Positions 10,238-19,260 of a stretch of DNA of 21,048 bases are shown here, in pieces (the stretch's first letter is position 1; the number at the start of each line of letters is the position of its first letter). This DNA is from Branchiostoma floridae (Eukaryota; Chordata; Leptocardii; Amphioxiformes; Branchiostomatidae): NCBI RefSeq assembly GCF_000003815.2, contig NC_049996.1, forward strand, positions 2,691,645 to 2,712,692, written 5' to 3'. The position numbers were made by a program, and so were the translations under genes. The notes under the pieces are model-generated. The model was not told the DNA's origin, made no database searches, and was given only the letters and a program-made list of their open reading frames with translations.

Positions 10238-11851
10238 GAACCCGCATATGTCACATTTGTAAGGTTTCTTACCAGTGTGTCTGGTCCTACTGTGATTTTT
10301 GAAATGTGACAATTCCACTGTACCGTACCCACAAATGTCACTTTTATAAGGTTTCTCAACAGTGTGTTTCGCCATATGACGTTTCAAATTTGTCACTTGT
10401 GCGGTAAAATAGTCGCAAGTGTCACATTTGTAAGGTTGCTCGCCAGTGTGTTTGGCGATGTGTTTCTTTAAATCAGACATTCGAGAAGTGGCATAGCCAC
10501 AAGTGTCACACCTGTAGGACTTCTCAGCTGAGTGTTTGTCCGTAATGTGTCGTTTCAGATTTGACATAAGTGCTGTACAGTACCCACAGATGTCACATTT
10601 GTATGGTTTCTCGTCAGAATGTTTAGCGATGTGTTTCTTTAGATCAAACATTCGTGAAGTGGCGTAGCCGCACATCTCACATTTGTAAGGTTTCTCGCCA
10701 GTGTGTTTAGCCATGTGACGTTTCAAAGTTGACACATGTGCTGCACCGTACCCGCAAATGTCACACTTGTAAGGTTTCTCACCTGTGTGTCTGGCCATGG
10801 CGTGCTGTTTCAAATTTGACTTTAGTACTGTACCGTACCCACAAATATCACACGTGTAAGGTTTCTCATCGGTGTGTTTGGCCATAATGTGCCGTTTCAA
10901 ATTTGACGCGTGTGCCGTACCGTACCCACAAATGTCACATTTGTAAGGTTTCTCGTCAGAGTGTTTAGCCATGTGCCTTTTCAATTTTGAAACTTGTGTT
11001 GCACCGAACCCACAGACGTCACAAGTGTAAGGTTTGTCACTTGAGTGTTTGGTCATGATGTGCTGTTTCAAATTTGACTTCTGTGCTGAACCGAACCCAC
11101 AAATGTCACATTTGTAAGGTTTCTCAACAGTGTGTTTGGCTATGTGTTTCTTTAAATCACACATTCGCAAAGTCGCGTAACCGCACACTTCACAGTTGTA
11201 CGGTTTCTCACAAGTGTGTTTTTCGGTGTGCTTCTTCAAATCAAACAATCGTGAAGTAACGTAACTGCAAACTCCACACTTGTAGGACTTCTCGCTAGAG
11301 TGTTGGCTCATGATGTGACGTTTTAGATTTGACATATGTGCTGTACCATACCCACAAATGTCACATTTGTAAGGTTTCTCACCGGTGTGTTTAGCTAAGT
11401 GATTTTTCAAGCACGTTTTGTCCACCGCAGCAAAATCGCAAGTTGGACATTTGTGAGGCCTGTAGTTACTGTGTTTCGCCGCGATGTGGCGTTTCAGATG
11501 CGCCTTGTATGTCGTAGAATAGTTACAAAGATCGCAACGATATGCATACGGTCTCACTCCGACAGTGTGTTTGGTCTGGACACGTTCACGTTTGCATGCT
11601 GTCGACTTCTCACTTCGTCCACGTCCATACGATGGTCTCTCACAGGTGTGTATAGACGTAACGTGCATTTTCAGGCGACTCTTTTGTGATGCAGAATAGT
11701 CACAATGCTGGCATTGGAATGGTCTCTCACCGGTATGAGTCCTGATGTGATCTCTCAAATGTGCCGCATTTCCCGTACAATACTTACAGTGCGGACAGAC
11801 GTGATTCTTCATTTTCTCCCCGCCTTTTCCTTTAGCACTTGGTTTCCTCAT
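10238..11851 (-). CDS. poly-C2H2 zinc-finger protein (gene B), C terminus lost in a gap
   Basis: 538 residues are visible from the ATG at 11851 (MRKPSAKGKGGEKMKNH) to the gap. Fingers 1 and 2 lie near residues 19-68. A basic, serine-rich linker with ACKRERVQTKHT follows. Fingers 3-17 come next, then the start of an eighteenth. Sixteen fingers keep all four zinc ligands; finger 17 reads KSDIC, the same Cys-to-Ser change as finger 13 of gene A. Linkers are TGEKPY or variants (SDEKPY, SAEKSY, TVEKPY). Fingers 1-4 and 15-18 align with gene A fingers 1-4 and 11-14, while the middle differs in number and contact residues. No effector domain is seen. The protein is probably a nuclear DNA-binding factor. 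Residues predicted across the gap are not real evidence for its C terminus. A candidate splice acceptor lies at 11924. Confidence 0.85.
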
Positions 11852-12580
11852 AGTTTCTAATATGGACTGTTCACCTTCCCGACTAGTTTGACGTGGTCCG
11901 ATGTCCCTTCAGTTGACCTGCGTCTGGACGGGAGGGTTAGCTGTCAGTCCCTTGGCTCTTATCCTCGGTTTCGACTGCCACCACCTAATTGTTAAACATC
12001 ATTGTGACAAAGGGATATTAATTGATGTGTAGGAGGGATATTGACTAGTGTGGCTTATTGTATACACCATGGTGTCAAACTTATGTCACCAAAGACACTA
12101 AAACTACAAGCAACCATGCAGCATATTTAGGTATCAATCATTGAACCGAGACGTTTGAACAAAATGTACACCCTTCTGATATTATTGAACATCGAATCTT
12201 ACAACTCATACTGCCAGTTCTTGACTCCTGCAGCTCATTTCTTGCACGGAATTTAGTGTAAGAGAAATTTCATACAATGCACGATGTAGATTTTCAGATG
12301 TGTTAAAAATCAAGATTTTGGTACATTCAACATTGTTTTGGTCTTGACAGATTCCTAGAATTAGGAACCGATATCATTTATTTATTCTGTATAAGAATAG
12401 ATTTCTTAGACACCTGAAAGAGCAGACTACTGCGTGGAATAAGTTGCATGACCTCGAATGTTCACTGATGAGATTATGATACCCCGAACTTGTCTACTTT
12501 TACATTATACAGATTTTCATTGATGTCCTGTGCCAACCAGGCTTTCCCGTTTTGTTATGTAGTGTTAAGCTGACCAAGGA
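11852..12580. other. intergenic flank of gene B, no gene seen
   Basis: Diverged copy of the flanks of units 1 and 2, with blocks lost. Minus-strand CCCTCCCGTCCAG ending at 11924 is the shared candidate acceptor. At about 11902-11910 this copy has ACG in the place where gene A uses its ATG, so translation must start at 11851 instead. Confidence 0.5.
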
Positions 12581-12692
12581 TACTCTCCAAGCAGAAGTTA
12601 GGCTCCGGCTGTCTTTTTAACGTTTTTTAGTCGTTTTTACGAGGCTTTCTATAATAGAGATGACTGATGACTGCTTGGAGAGTAACCAAGGA
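12573..12692. mobile_element. hAT-like MITE with perfect 14-bp TIRs and 8-bp target duplication
   Basis: The element is 12581-12684 (104 bp). It begins TACTCTCCAAGCAG and ends CTGCTTGGAGAGTA, a perfect inverted repeat. It is bounded by ACCAAGGA at 12573-12580 and 12685-12692. The interior (GGCTCCGGCTG then AACGTTTTTTAGTCGT) matches the reverse complement of 7226-7347, which defines one family in opposite orientation. The 8-bp duplication is the hallmark of hAT and P superfamilies, although ACCAAGGA does not fit the usual hAT target consensus. There is no coding capacity. Confidence 0.8.
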
Positions 12693-13304
12693 GTGTTCTG
12701 AGCCACGGGGGATCTGCCGTCACTGAAACAGGGAGGAGCATTTCTATTCAATAATGGTGTTGCTGCCCTTCCCCGTAGCCATATTGGCAACAATAAGAAG
12801 ATTCGTGGTGCTAATGCTTTTACGATCAATTTATATATATCCTATTCACCTTGACCTGTACTTAGCTTGTTAGAAAGCAAAAACGTACAATCAAAAGGTC
12901 TCATTTATATCTTTCTTGGGACAAATTCGGTGACCCTTCAAATCCCTGCAGAAAGTTCGCGCCTAAGGCCTACGTCACATTCCCTGCCCGGGGCTCGGCC
13001 GGACTGTAGAACATCAGCAGGATCAGCAGGCAGTAGATATGCACAAGGCATGATTGGTTAAAGACCCCCAACTGTATTTTTTGAATCCATAACAGTGGCC
13101 ACTTTAGTACCTGATTCGCTACTGTGATAGCCTACTGACCAACTGTGGTGTGTTGTAGCTGGCTACCTGTGGTGTGAGTGGTCATAAATCTTAGGTTCTC
13201 CGCCCTCTGATCAAGGGCCTTCGAGAACATTTCTACAGCCATGTTCCCAGACCCCAACACAAAAGATATTTTTGAGGTTGGGGTATGTTATCCAGGCTAA
13301 CGTC
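12693..13304. other. unit-3-specific sequence, no gene seen
   Basis: This stretch has no counterpart in the flanks of units 1 and 2. A short hairpin, ACCCCAAC paired with GTTGGGGT, lies at about 13253-13286. No open frame of interest and no known repeat were recognised. Confidence 0.4.
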
Positions 13305-14202
13305 GCCTAGGAGTGACAGATGTCCATCCATGCATCTGAATCCATTTTCACCACTCTTTTGTCTGAGTTCTTTTCAACAAGCTTGTTATAACAAAAGGCT
13401 TTGGGTCAAGGAGTGAAGCGACGGAATATTTATAGCCTGGGTTCCCCTGCAGGCTAGCTAACAATCAGTGGGGAGTGGAAAGGGCCAATATGACGAGGCT
13501 GGTATCCAGGCTCAGGCTTTGTTCTCTTTAGTTTACGTGCATTAATTACGCAAGGTTTTCTAATCGTCAAGTCAAAGTTTCCTAACAGGAAAAGTTAACA
13601 GCTAGAAAAGAAACTAAAACGTGGCAAGATGACGACAAGCATGTACGTACACCAAACAGATACGAGATGTGTTGTCAACAGGAAAATAACAAGGCATTAC
13701 ATGTGCTTTATCACGAAAAAGCATACGAAAAATTAATGCAACCGTATTTCAGTTCAAAGAAAATTAGTTATGGACATTTCATGCATATATATATATACAT
13801 GTACATGGTAGTTCAAATGTCTGAAAACAACGAAAATTATTTGTACAGAGAAATCGAAAGACCACTCAGGGACCGATAAATCTGGGTCACTATAGTGAAG
13901 ATGATTTTTAAAAATATTGGACAAGGACTTGCATTGGCTAAGAGGTCCTTATCTAGAGGTGGGCACTTGTGAGGCCAATTGGATACTGTTTAGCCATTCG
14001 GATATTGTCTTTGTCCCCCTAAGTTCAGGTTTCACAGAGGATCTAGTCGACCACCCCCCCCCCCACCACCACCACCTTCTCTGTTAGTCTTTTTCAATGT
14101 TATCAAAGAAAACAAAGTATTTTTCATGTACCTTAAGTTCCTCCACGCTCCAGGAACAAACTAAGAGCCTCTCTACCCAGCTTCCAACCTCCTGAGAACA
14201 GA
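13305..14202. other. duplicated flank of unit 3, no gene seen
   Basis: Diverged copy of about 1568-2530. Open frames seen in the other copies are interrupted here. It contains a C-rich run followed by ACC repeats at about 14052-14075. Confidence 0.5.
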
Positions 14203-14612
14203 TTCAGCAGCAAAGACGAAGAGACATCCCAAGCCTACATGTACTCGTCCCGCTTTCACAAGGTCGGAGAACACAGTGTTCGTCCGCGACCCCATGACAA
14301 AGTATTCATCCGCGCCCTCTATGACGCGATTATTGGTACGTCGTGTTTAATGTATTATGCTTGTTTCTTCTCTTAAAAGACAAGTGCATGGTATGTTCTC
14401 ATGTGGTACGGATTTCTTCCTTTTTTTACCTGTCATACTTCATTAGACGGTTTCGGTGTTCGGTTTCGGAAAAAAAAAACTGTCGTAAAATCACAGCACT
14501 GACGTAAGACCCCAGGGTGTCGCGGATTGGTCTGTGACCTTGTGAATGTGGTACGATACGAGTTCGTGTGTGCTTGGGACTTTTCTCATTCTTTCACGCT
14601 GAATAAGCCCTC
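14203..14612. repeat. diverged inverted repeat at the edge of unit 3
   Basis: 14203-14292 and the reverse complement of 14518-14612 share blocks in the same order: ATTCAGC, AAAG, TCCCAAGC, ACTCGT, TCACAAGGTC and TCCGCGAC. The arms are about 90-95 bp, the spacer about 225 bp. Only the left arm exists in units 1 and 2 (about 2530-2622). The spacer contains the point where similarity among the units ends. The structure could be an old foldback element or the scar of the rearrangement that ended the duplication. Confidence 0.55.
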
Positions 14613-14614
14613 AA

Positions 14615-15057
14615 GATGTTTGTTTGAATCTTTATTTATTCATGAAAGCTCAAATCGGCCTGCAGACCGCTTTTCATTGAGGTCATGAGGGAAGAGGCAA
14701 GGGTCAGACAAAGTATAACAGAGATACAGTTTATAGCGTTTAAAGTCCTTATACGTCCTATAAGTCTATATACACAATTTTTACATTCATACAAAATACA
14801 TGTGTTTACAACGTTTAAAGTCCTTATACGTTCTATAAGTCTATATACACAATTTTTACATACATGCAAAATACATGATAGAAAGAAAATGATACATGAT
14901 TCAAGTCCGTTCATTTTGGCCGTTCCAATTACGTTAAGAGTCTCTTAAAGGAAGCCAGAGTTGGGGCTGTGCGTATGTCCGGTGGTAGACTGTTCCAGAT
15001 GGTGGGCGGTAGGTGAGGGCTCTTCTGAAGGGTTCTCGGGTGGGGGTGCAGGTGAAC
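14615..15057 (-). mobile_element. 3' remnant of a non-LTR retrotransposon (LINE)
   Basis: On the minus strand 15057-14929 reads VHLHPHPRTLQKSPHLPPT then IWNSLPPDIRTAPTLASFK and RLLT, ending in TAA. The WNSLP..IR.APTL.SFK pattern is typical of the extreme C terminus of reverse-transcriptase polyproteins of CR1/L2-like LINEs. The sequence continues as a 3' UTR to an A-rich end (ATGAATAAATAAAG on the minus strand, near 14630-14645). Upstream coding sequence is missing, as expected for a 5'-truncated copy. The family was inferred from the motif, not from a search. Confidence 0.6.
14737..14877. repeat. two-copy tandem repeat, period 75 bp
   Basis: GTTTAAAGTCCTTATACGT starts at 14738 and again at 14813. 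The copies continue through CTATAAGTCTATATACACAA and CAAAATACATG with few changes. The repeat lies within the 3' UTR of the LINE remnant and may be a family feature or a local slip. Confidence 0.85.
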
Positions 15058-15480
15058 GTTTTCAGAAATACGATGGCGGACGTGGCCTCCCAAAAAAAAA
15101 ACGTACGGACAAATTGCACGTGCGGCGGGTTGTGCCCTTAGTTTAAAAACGGCTGCTTACGTCGACGCGTCTTACATGGCCTGGGAAAAGACAAACAGGC
15201 CTAAATACAGGTTGACGTTGCATTTGAGTAACATTGTGGATGCGTGACATCACGGTCGATAATTGACCTAGGGTTACCGACTTATTCACTCAGAAATTCA
15301 ACATGGTGACAAACTAAATTTATATTTGTCGTGAGCAGAGTATAAACTTAGTTGAATCGCACTTTGACTGTTGAAACAAAATAAGACCGTTTGTTCGTAA
15401 CAAATATGAGGTCCATTATGAATAGAAGTAACTTTAATAGGTGCCTTACACTTGAATGTAAGTTCAAGCACCTTTGACCC
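15058..15480. other. single-copy sequence, no gene seen
   Basis: No coding frame, repeat or RNA gene was recognised. A short A run lies at about 15092-15101. Confidence 0.5.
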
Positions 15481-15485
15481 TTTGC

Positions 15486-15842
15486 TGACGTCACCTCCGC
15501 TCTGGATGTGTGACTTTGGCTTGTCTTTTCATGTCAACTTGATAAGGATCAGAGGACTTATCAAAAAGCTTGTTGGTATTCAAACGAACTGAACAAGCAT
15601 GAAGAAGCAGTCTGTGCGCAACACTGTACTTCCGATACGAAACAATATAACTTTGCCCCTCCCTCACACCCCGTACCGATATAAAGGTTCCCGCTTCACC
15701 CGTGGACTCTCTCTCTTTTGCTGGTACCAGTGGCGAAGTTGGACCGTTAGTTTCTACCTCCAGCTTGAAAGTGGTGAAAAGTGGATTATCACAAGAGCCA
15801 GGACCCCGTCAACGCCAACTTGACAAGATTGAATGCAGATAG
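15486..15842 (+). promoter_or_regulatory. candidate promoter and non-coding first exon
   Basis: A perfect cAMP-response element, TGACGTCA, lies at 15486-15493. A TATA-like TATAAAGG is at 15680-15687, with a pyrimidine-rich ACTCTCTCTCTTTT at 15706-15719, about where an initiator would be. A consensus 5' splice donor, AG then GTATGT, follows at 15841-15848. Spacing would give a first exon of roughly 130 bp on the plus strand. No conserved protein is encoded, and the downstream exon is not identifiable. Each motif occurs by chance at moderate rates, so this is only a candidate. Confidence 0.2.
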
Positions 15843-15870
15843 GTATGTACAGCTGACCATGTGCTCATAC

Positions 15871-16239
15871 TAAAGGTGGCATCTCACTGCACTTGGGACA
15901 CCGGTGCGGCACTGCGGGGTTCGTTCACTGCGGCACTGTTTTGTTATTTTCGCGATTTTTAATAATTCAGATATTACGTAATACGTAAAAGTATGACTTT
16001 TTTTGGGGGGGGGGCATCCGTCTGTCTCGGAAGACAATGGTAGGGAGACATGGTTGGTTTAAGGCGACCCGTCTGCCTGGCCTGCACTTGGGTTTTTAAG
16101 GTAAAAAGTATGGCCTAGAAGACAACAAAATACACAAAACGGAAGAAAATTCCTTCTTGATCTCTGAAAGTCGTTGAGTCATCTAAGAACCCCGCAGTGC
16201 CGCACCGGCTATTTCAAGTGCAGTGAGAGTCCATCTTAA
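15871..16239. mobile_element. 363-bp MITE with about 50-bp TIRs and TAA duplication
   Basis: The element is 15874-16236. Its left end begins AGGTGGCATCTCACTGCAC; its right end, reverse-complemented, begins AGATGGACTCTCACTGCAC. The match runs about 50 bp, through GGTGCGGCACTGCGGGGTTC, with a few mismatches. Both sides are bounded by TAA (15871-15873, 16237-16239). A 3-bp TWA duplication is characteristic of PIF/Harbinger and ISL2EU-type elements. The interior is non-coding and has a G run near 16003-16012. Confidence 0.75.
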
Positions 16240-16620
16240 ATGTCACAGGTCCACTAATTGCTAAAATCAAAATTAAGATTAACCCAATACTGTTCTATAA
16301 AGTAAAATTATAGGGATCTCGAAAAACTGTTAGAATACCGTTAGTGTTTTGACAAACGTAGATAGTACTGCAAGTTGGTCTTATTGTATCGAGAACTACT
16401 TGCTGCTGTTCGTGGACGACAATACACGAGCAGAGGACACAAATGTTCCTTTCCTGAAATTAGACAGAGGGGGGGGGGGGCATAGGCAGTAGCAACAAAA
16501 ACAACACTTTTTCCATAGTTATGTGCATTGGAATATCCAGCAATAGGCTTTGGATCTGCATTAAAGAGATACTGCTGCCCCTTTACAGCACTATTCGGTA
16601 GATAAGGGCCAATCTGAAAG
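16240..16620. other. single-copy sequence, no gene seen
   Basis: A G run of about ten bases lies near 16470. No gene or known repeat was recognised. Confidence 0.5.
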
Positions 16621-16821
16621 GGCTGAAACCGTCATGTGATCTGGGGAAATTTTCAGGGCAGGGGAATTCCATGACTCATGATAGACAGGCTGAGACCGTC
16701 ATGTAATCTGGGTAAATTTTCAGGGCAGGGGAATTCCAAGACTTATGATAAACAGGCTGAAACCGCCATGTGACCTGGGGAAATTTTCAAGGCAGGGGAA
16801 TTCCATGACTCGCGATAGCCC
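16621..16821. repeat. three-copy minisatellite, period 67 bp
   Basis: GGCTGA starts copies at 16621, 16688 and 16755. Each copy carries CCGTCATGT or CCGCCATGT, then AAATTTTCAGGGCAGGGGAA (third copy AAGG) and GAATTCCA. The third copy ends near 16821 and runs almost directly into the satellite region. Confidence 0.9.
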
Positions 16822-16830
16822 GGTATATTT

Positions 16831-18058
16831 ATCACATTATTTTAGTTCCAAAAAGTGTTTCTGTCGAAAAACGTGTTAACTACTTTCACTTGTGATAAGG
16901 GTTGACACAATCATATCACATTATTTTACCAGTAGATTCAATTTAATTTCTTACCACTCTTACAAGTAAAATAATGTGTTAGTGGGGTACTAACACATTA
17001 TTTCACTAATAGAGACATTCTGTATTTCTCTTACTAGTAAAATAATGTGTTAGTGGGGTACTAACACATTATTTCACTAATAGAGACATTCCGTATTTCT
17101 CTTACTAGTAAAATAATGTGTTAGTGGGGCACTAACACATTATTTCACTGATAAAGACATCCTGTATATCTCTTACTAGTAAAATAATGTGTTAGTGGGG
17201 TACTAACACATTATTTTACTGATAAAGACATTCTGTATTTCTCTTACTAGTAAAATAATGTGTTAGTGGGGTACTAACACATTATTTCACTGATAAAGAT
17301 ATTCTGTATTTCTCTTACTAGTAAAATAATGTGTTAGTGGGGTACTAACACATTATTTCACTAATAGAGACATCCCGTATTTCTCTTACTGGTAAAATAA
17401 TGTGTTAGTGGGGTATACTAACACATTATTTCACTGATAAAGATATTCTGTATTTCTCTTACTAGTAAAATAATGTGTTAGTGGGGTACTAACACATTAT
17501 TTTATTGATAAAGACATTCTGTATTTCTCTTACTAGTAAAATAATGTGTTAGTGGGGTACTAACACATTATTTCACTGATAAAGATATTCTGTATTTCTC
17601 TTACTAGTAAAATAATGTGTTAGTGGGGTACTAACACATTATTTCACTGATAAAGACATTCTGTATATCTCTTACTAGTAAAATAATGTGTTAGTGGGGT
17701 ACTAACACATTATTTCACTAATAGAGACATTCTGTATTGCTCTTACTAGTAAAATAATGTGTTAGTGGGGTACTAACACATTATTTCACTAATAGAGACA
17801 TTCCGTATTTCTCTTACTAGTAAAATAATGTGTTAGTGGGGTACTTACACATTATTTCACTAATAGAGACATTCCGTATTTCTCTTACTAGTAAAATAAT
17901 GTGTTAGTGGGGTACTTACACATTATTTCACTAATAGAGACATTCCGTATTTCTCTTACTAGTAAAATAATGTGTTAGTTGGGTACTAACACATTATTTC
18001 ACTAATAGAGACATTCTGTATATCTTCTTTCTAGTAAAATAATGTGTTAGTGGGGTAC
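16831..18058. repeat. 71-bp hairpin satellite array, left (16 full-phase units)
   Basis: AAAATAATGTGTTAGTGGGG begins units at 16968, 17039, 17110, 17181, 17252, 17323, 17394, 17467, 17538, 17609, 17680, 17751, 17822, 17893, 17964 and 18036. The period is 71 bp except one 73-bp and one 72-bp unit. Each unit contains AAATAATGTGTTAGT, loop GGGGT, then ACTAACACATTATTT: a perfect 15-bp stem. The rest of the unit is a linker with AATAGAGAC or GATAAAGA variants. Degenerate half-units (CACATTATTTTA) at about 16833 and 16916 mark the outer edge. Confidence 0.95.
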
Positions 18059-18108
18059 TCTCTAGTTGGATGCGCTATATGTCACGAGTACAGCTCCGCG
18101 TCATGTCT

Positions 18109-18232
18109 TGAATGAATGAATGAATGAATGAATAAAGGAATGAATGAATAAAGGAATGAATGAATGAACGAATGAATGAAGGAAGGAAGGAAGGAAGCAA
18201 GAAAGGAAATGAAGGAAGGAATGGCTGAATGA
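18109..18232. repeat. GAAT/GGAA microsatellite, left arm
   Basis: Interrupted tetranucleotide tract, mainly TGAA and GGAA, between the satellite array and the unique block. Its mirror image lies at 20058-20165 with a different repeat count. Confidence 0.95.
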
Positions 18233-18911
18233 CACTTCCTCGCATATTCGACTGGCATTTTTCTTGCCTTGCAACGAATTGAAAACAGATGTATGGCTTG
18301 TGGATTCACCACTGACTTGGTCAAGCAGATGTAAGCGCTCCAGTCTGTGCAGATTTTGCGCCTTTTGTCTTGTCTTTTTCCTTCTTCCGTAAAACACAAC
18401 GACCTACATTGTCGTGCAAAGTTCCAACAGGACTGTAACAGTATACGCAGGGTGCAACACGCGTTGCCCACGTATTCATCCAGCAGCATGACGACACCCG
18501 TGTAATAACTTAAACCGGCCCACTCCCCGACCCTTATCACGTTTTCTTTTTCACTAGTATAGAGTACGGAAGCTTACCAGTGAACGTGATAGGGCCGTGC
18601 TCTCACATTGATTTACTAGTAGACGCTATCGTTTCTTCTAACTATTGAATTAATGTAATAGAGACGTGGTAGAAACACATTTTATACATGTACTAATGAA
18701 GTAATGTTTATAACCATGTCACTCCTCCTCAGGGGGCGGCGTTTATTTCTGCCTCCCTCCTTCACTTGACGGTTCCTAGTTTTGTGAGTGCATCTCTGTA
18801 TATCTTGCAACTCGTAGACTGCACACTTTCCACAATCCCTTCTGAAGCAACGCCGTACCTTCCCTGCATTCTTTGCGGTAAACAAGCTCGTGTCCGGGAC
18901 CATTCATGATT

Positions 18912-19018
18912 CATGATGGATGGAGGCGAGAAAGGAGAGAAAGAAGGAGGAAGGGAGGATGGACGGAAGAAGAGGGATGGACGGAAGAAGAGGTGTGGAT
19001 TGAAAGGAGGGTGGGTTC
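18912..19018. repeat. polypurine minisatellite-like tract
   Basis: About 100 bp of nearly pure A/G on the plus strand, including two copies of GGATGGACGGAAGAAGAG (about 18956-18991). It lies near the centre of the palindrome. Such mirror-rich purine tracts can adopt triplex structures; this is inference. Confidence 0.7.
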
Positions 19019-19123
19019 AGAAGTAACATGGGCGATGGATGATGATTGGACTTATTTGCACGACATTTGATTCGTATAGGAAGGAGGTTAACCATCTGAG
19101 GTCATCTGATTATGACAATACAG

Positions 19124-19153
19124 CAGCCATACATCTGTTTTCAATTCATTGCC
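19124..19153 (+). repeat. third fragment of the arm unique block
   Basis: CAGCCATACATCTGTTTTCAATTCATTGC matches the right arm at about 19924-19949 with one substitution (CATTGC for CGTTGC, the latter completed by the left arm). Orientation is the same as in the right arm. It shows that arm material was copied into the spacer once more. Confidence 0.55.
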
Positions 19154-19213
19154 AGTTGATAATATCATCAGTGTACGATTGTCATTACAAGAGCGCCCGT
19201 GTAATTTTTCCGA

Positions 19214-19260
19214 GTACTACTACATGTATATCTGCGCGATTCAACATCTGCTTGAGAATA
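19214..19260. mobile_element. fossil end of the hAT-like MITE family
   Basis: TACTACTACATGTATATCTG, then GCGATTCAACATCTGCTTGAGAATA, matches the right half of the element at 6950-7068 (TACTATATCTCCGCGACTCAACCTCTGCTTGGAGAGTA) with several substitutions. Only one end is recognisable. Confidence 0.5.

Larger units (their letters stand above)
5673..11810. repeat. tandem segmental duplication, unit 2
   Basis: Second copy of the segment. It is longer than unit 1 because of two extra MITEs in the flank (6950-7068, 7226-7347) and more zinc fingers in gene B. It contains two assembly gaps. The unit-2 flank is collinear with unit 1 from 5716 to about 10070. Confidence 0.9.
11870..14330. repeat. tandem segmental duplication, unit 3, partial and more diverged
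   Basis: The flank above gene B matches the flanks of units 1 and 2 in blocks. 11880-12130 matches 50-310. 13305-14325 matches about 1568-2657, with the same landmarks (GAGTGACAGATGTCCATCCA, the CTAGTCGACC plus C-run, TATCAAAGAAAACAAAGTA). 12693-13300 has no counterpart in the other flanks. Similarity stops at TATGACGCG near 14325, whereas unit 1 goes on with other sequence at 2654. The greater divergence suggests this unit split off before units 1 and 2 separated. Confidence 0.8.
16831..18862. repeat. left arm of a large inverted repeat (possible Foldback-type element)
   Basis: Read as its reverse complement, the arm matches 19370-21048 in order: unique block (18235-18862), GAAT microsatellite, the junction block with TGCGCTATATGTCACGAGTA (18070-18089), and the satellite array. 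The unique blocks are near-identical with scattered substitutions and small indels, so the two arms are separate sequences. Arrays differ in unit number. Established knowledge: Foldback elements and Galileo have long terminal inverted repeats that include tandem subrepeats. Confidence 0.85.

Noticed and set aside
16968-18058. Array with regular 71-bp period resembling a CRISPR locus
   Set aside because: The whole unit repeats, with no unique spacers and no cas genes, and the context is animal DNA. It is a satellite.
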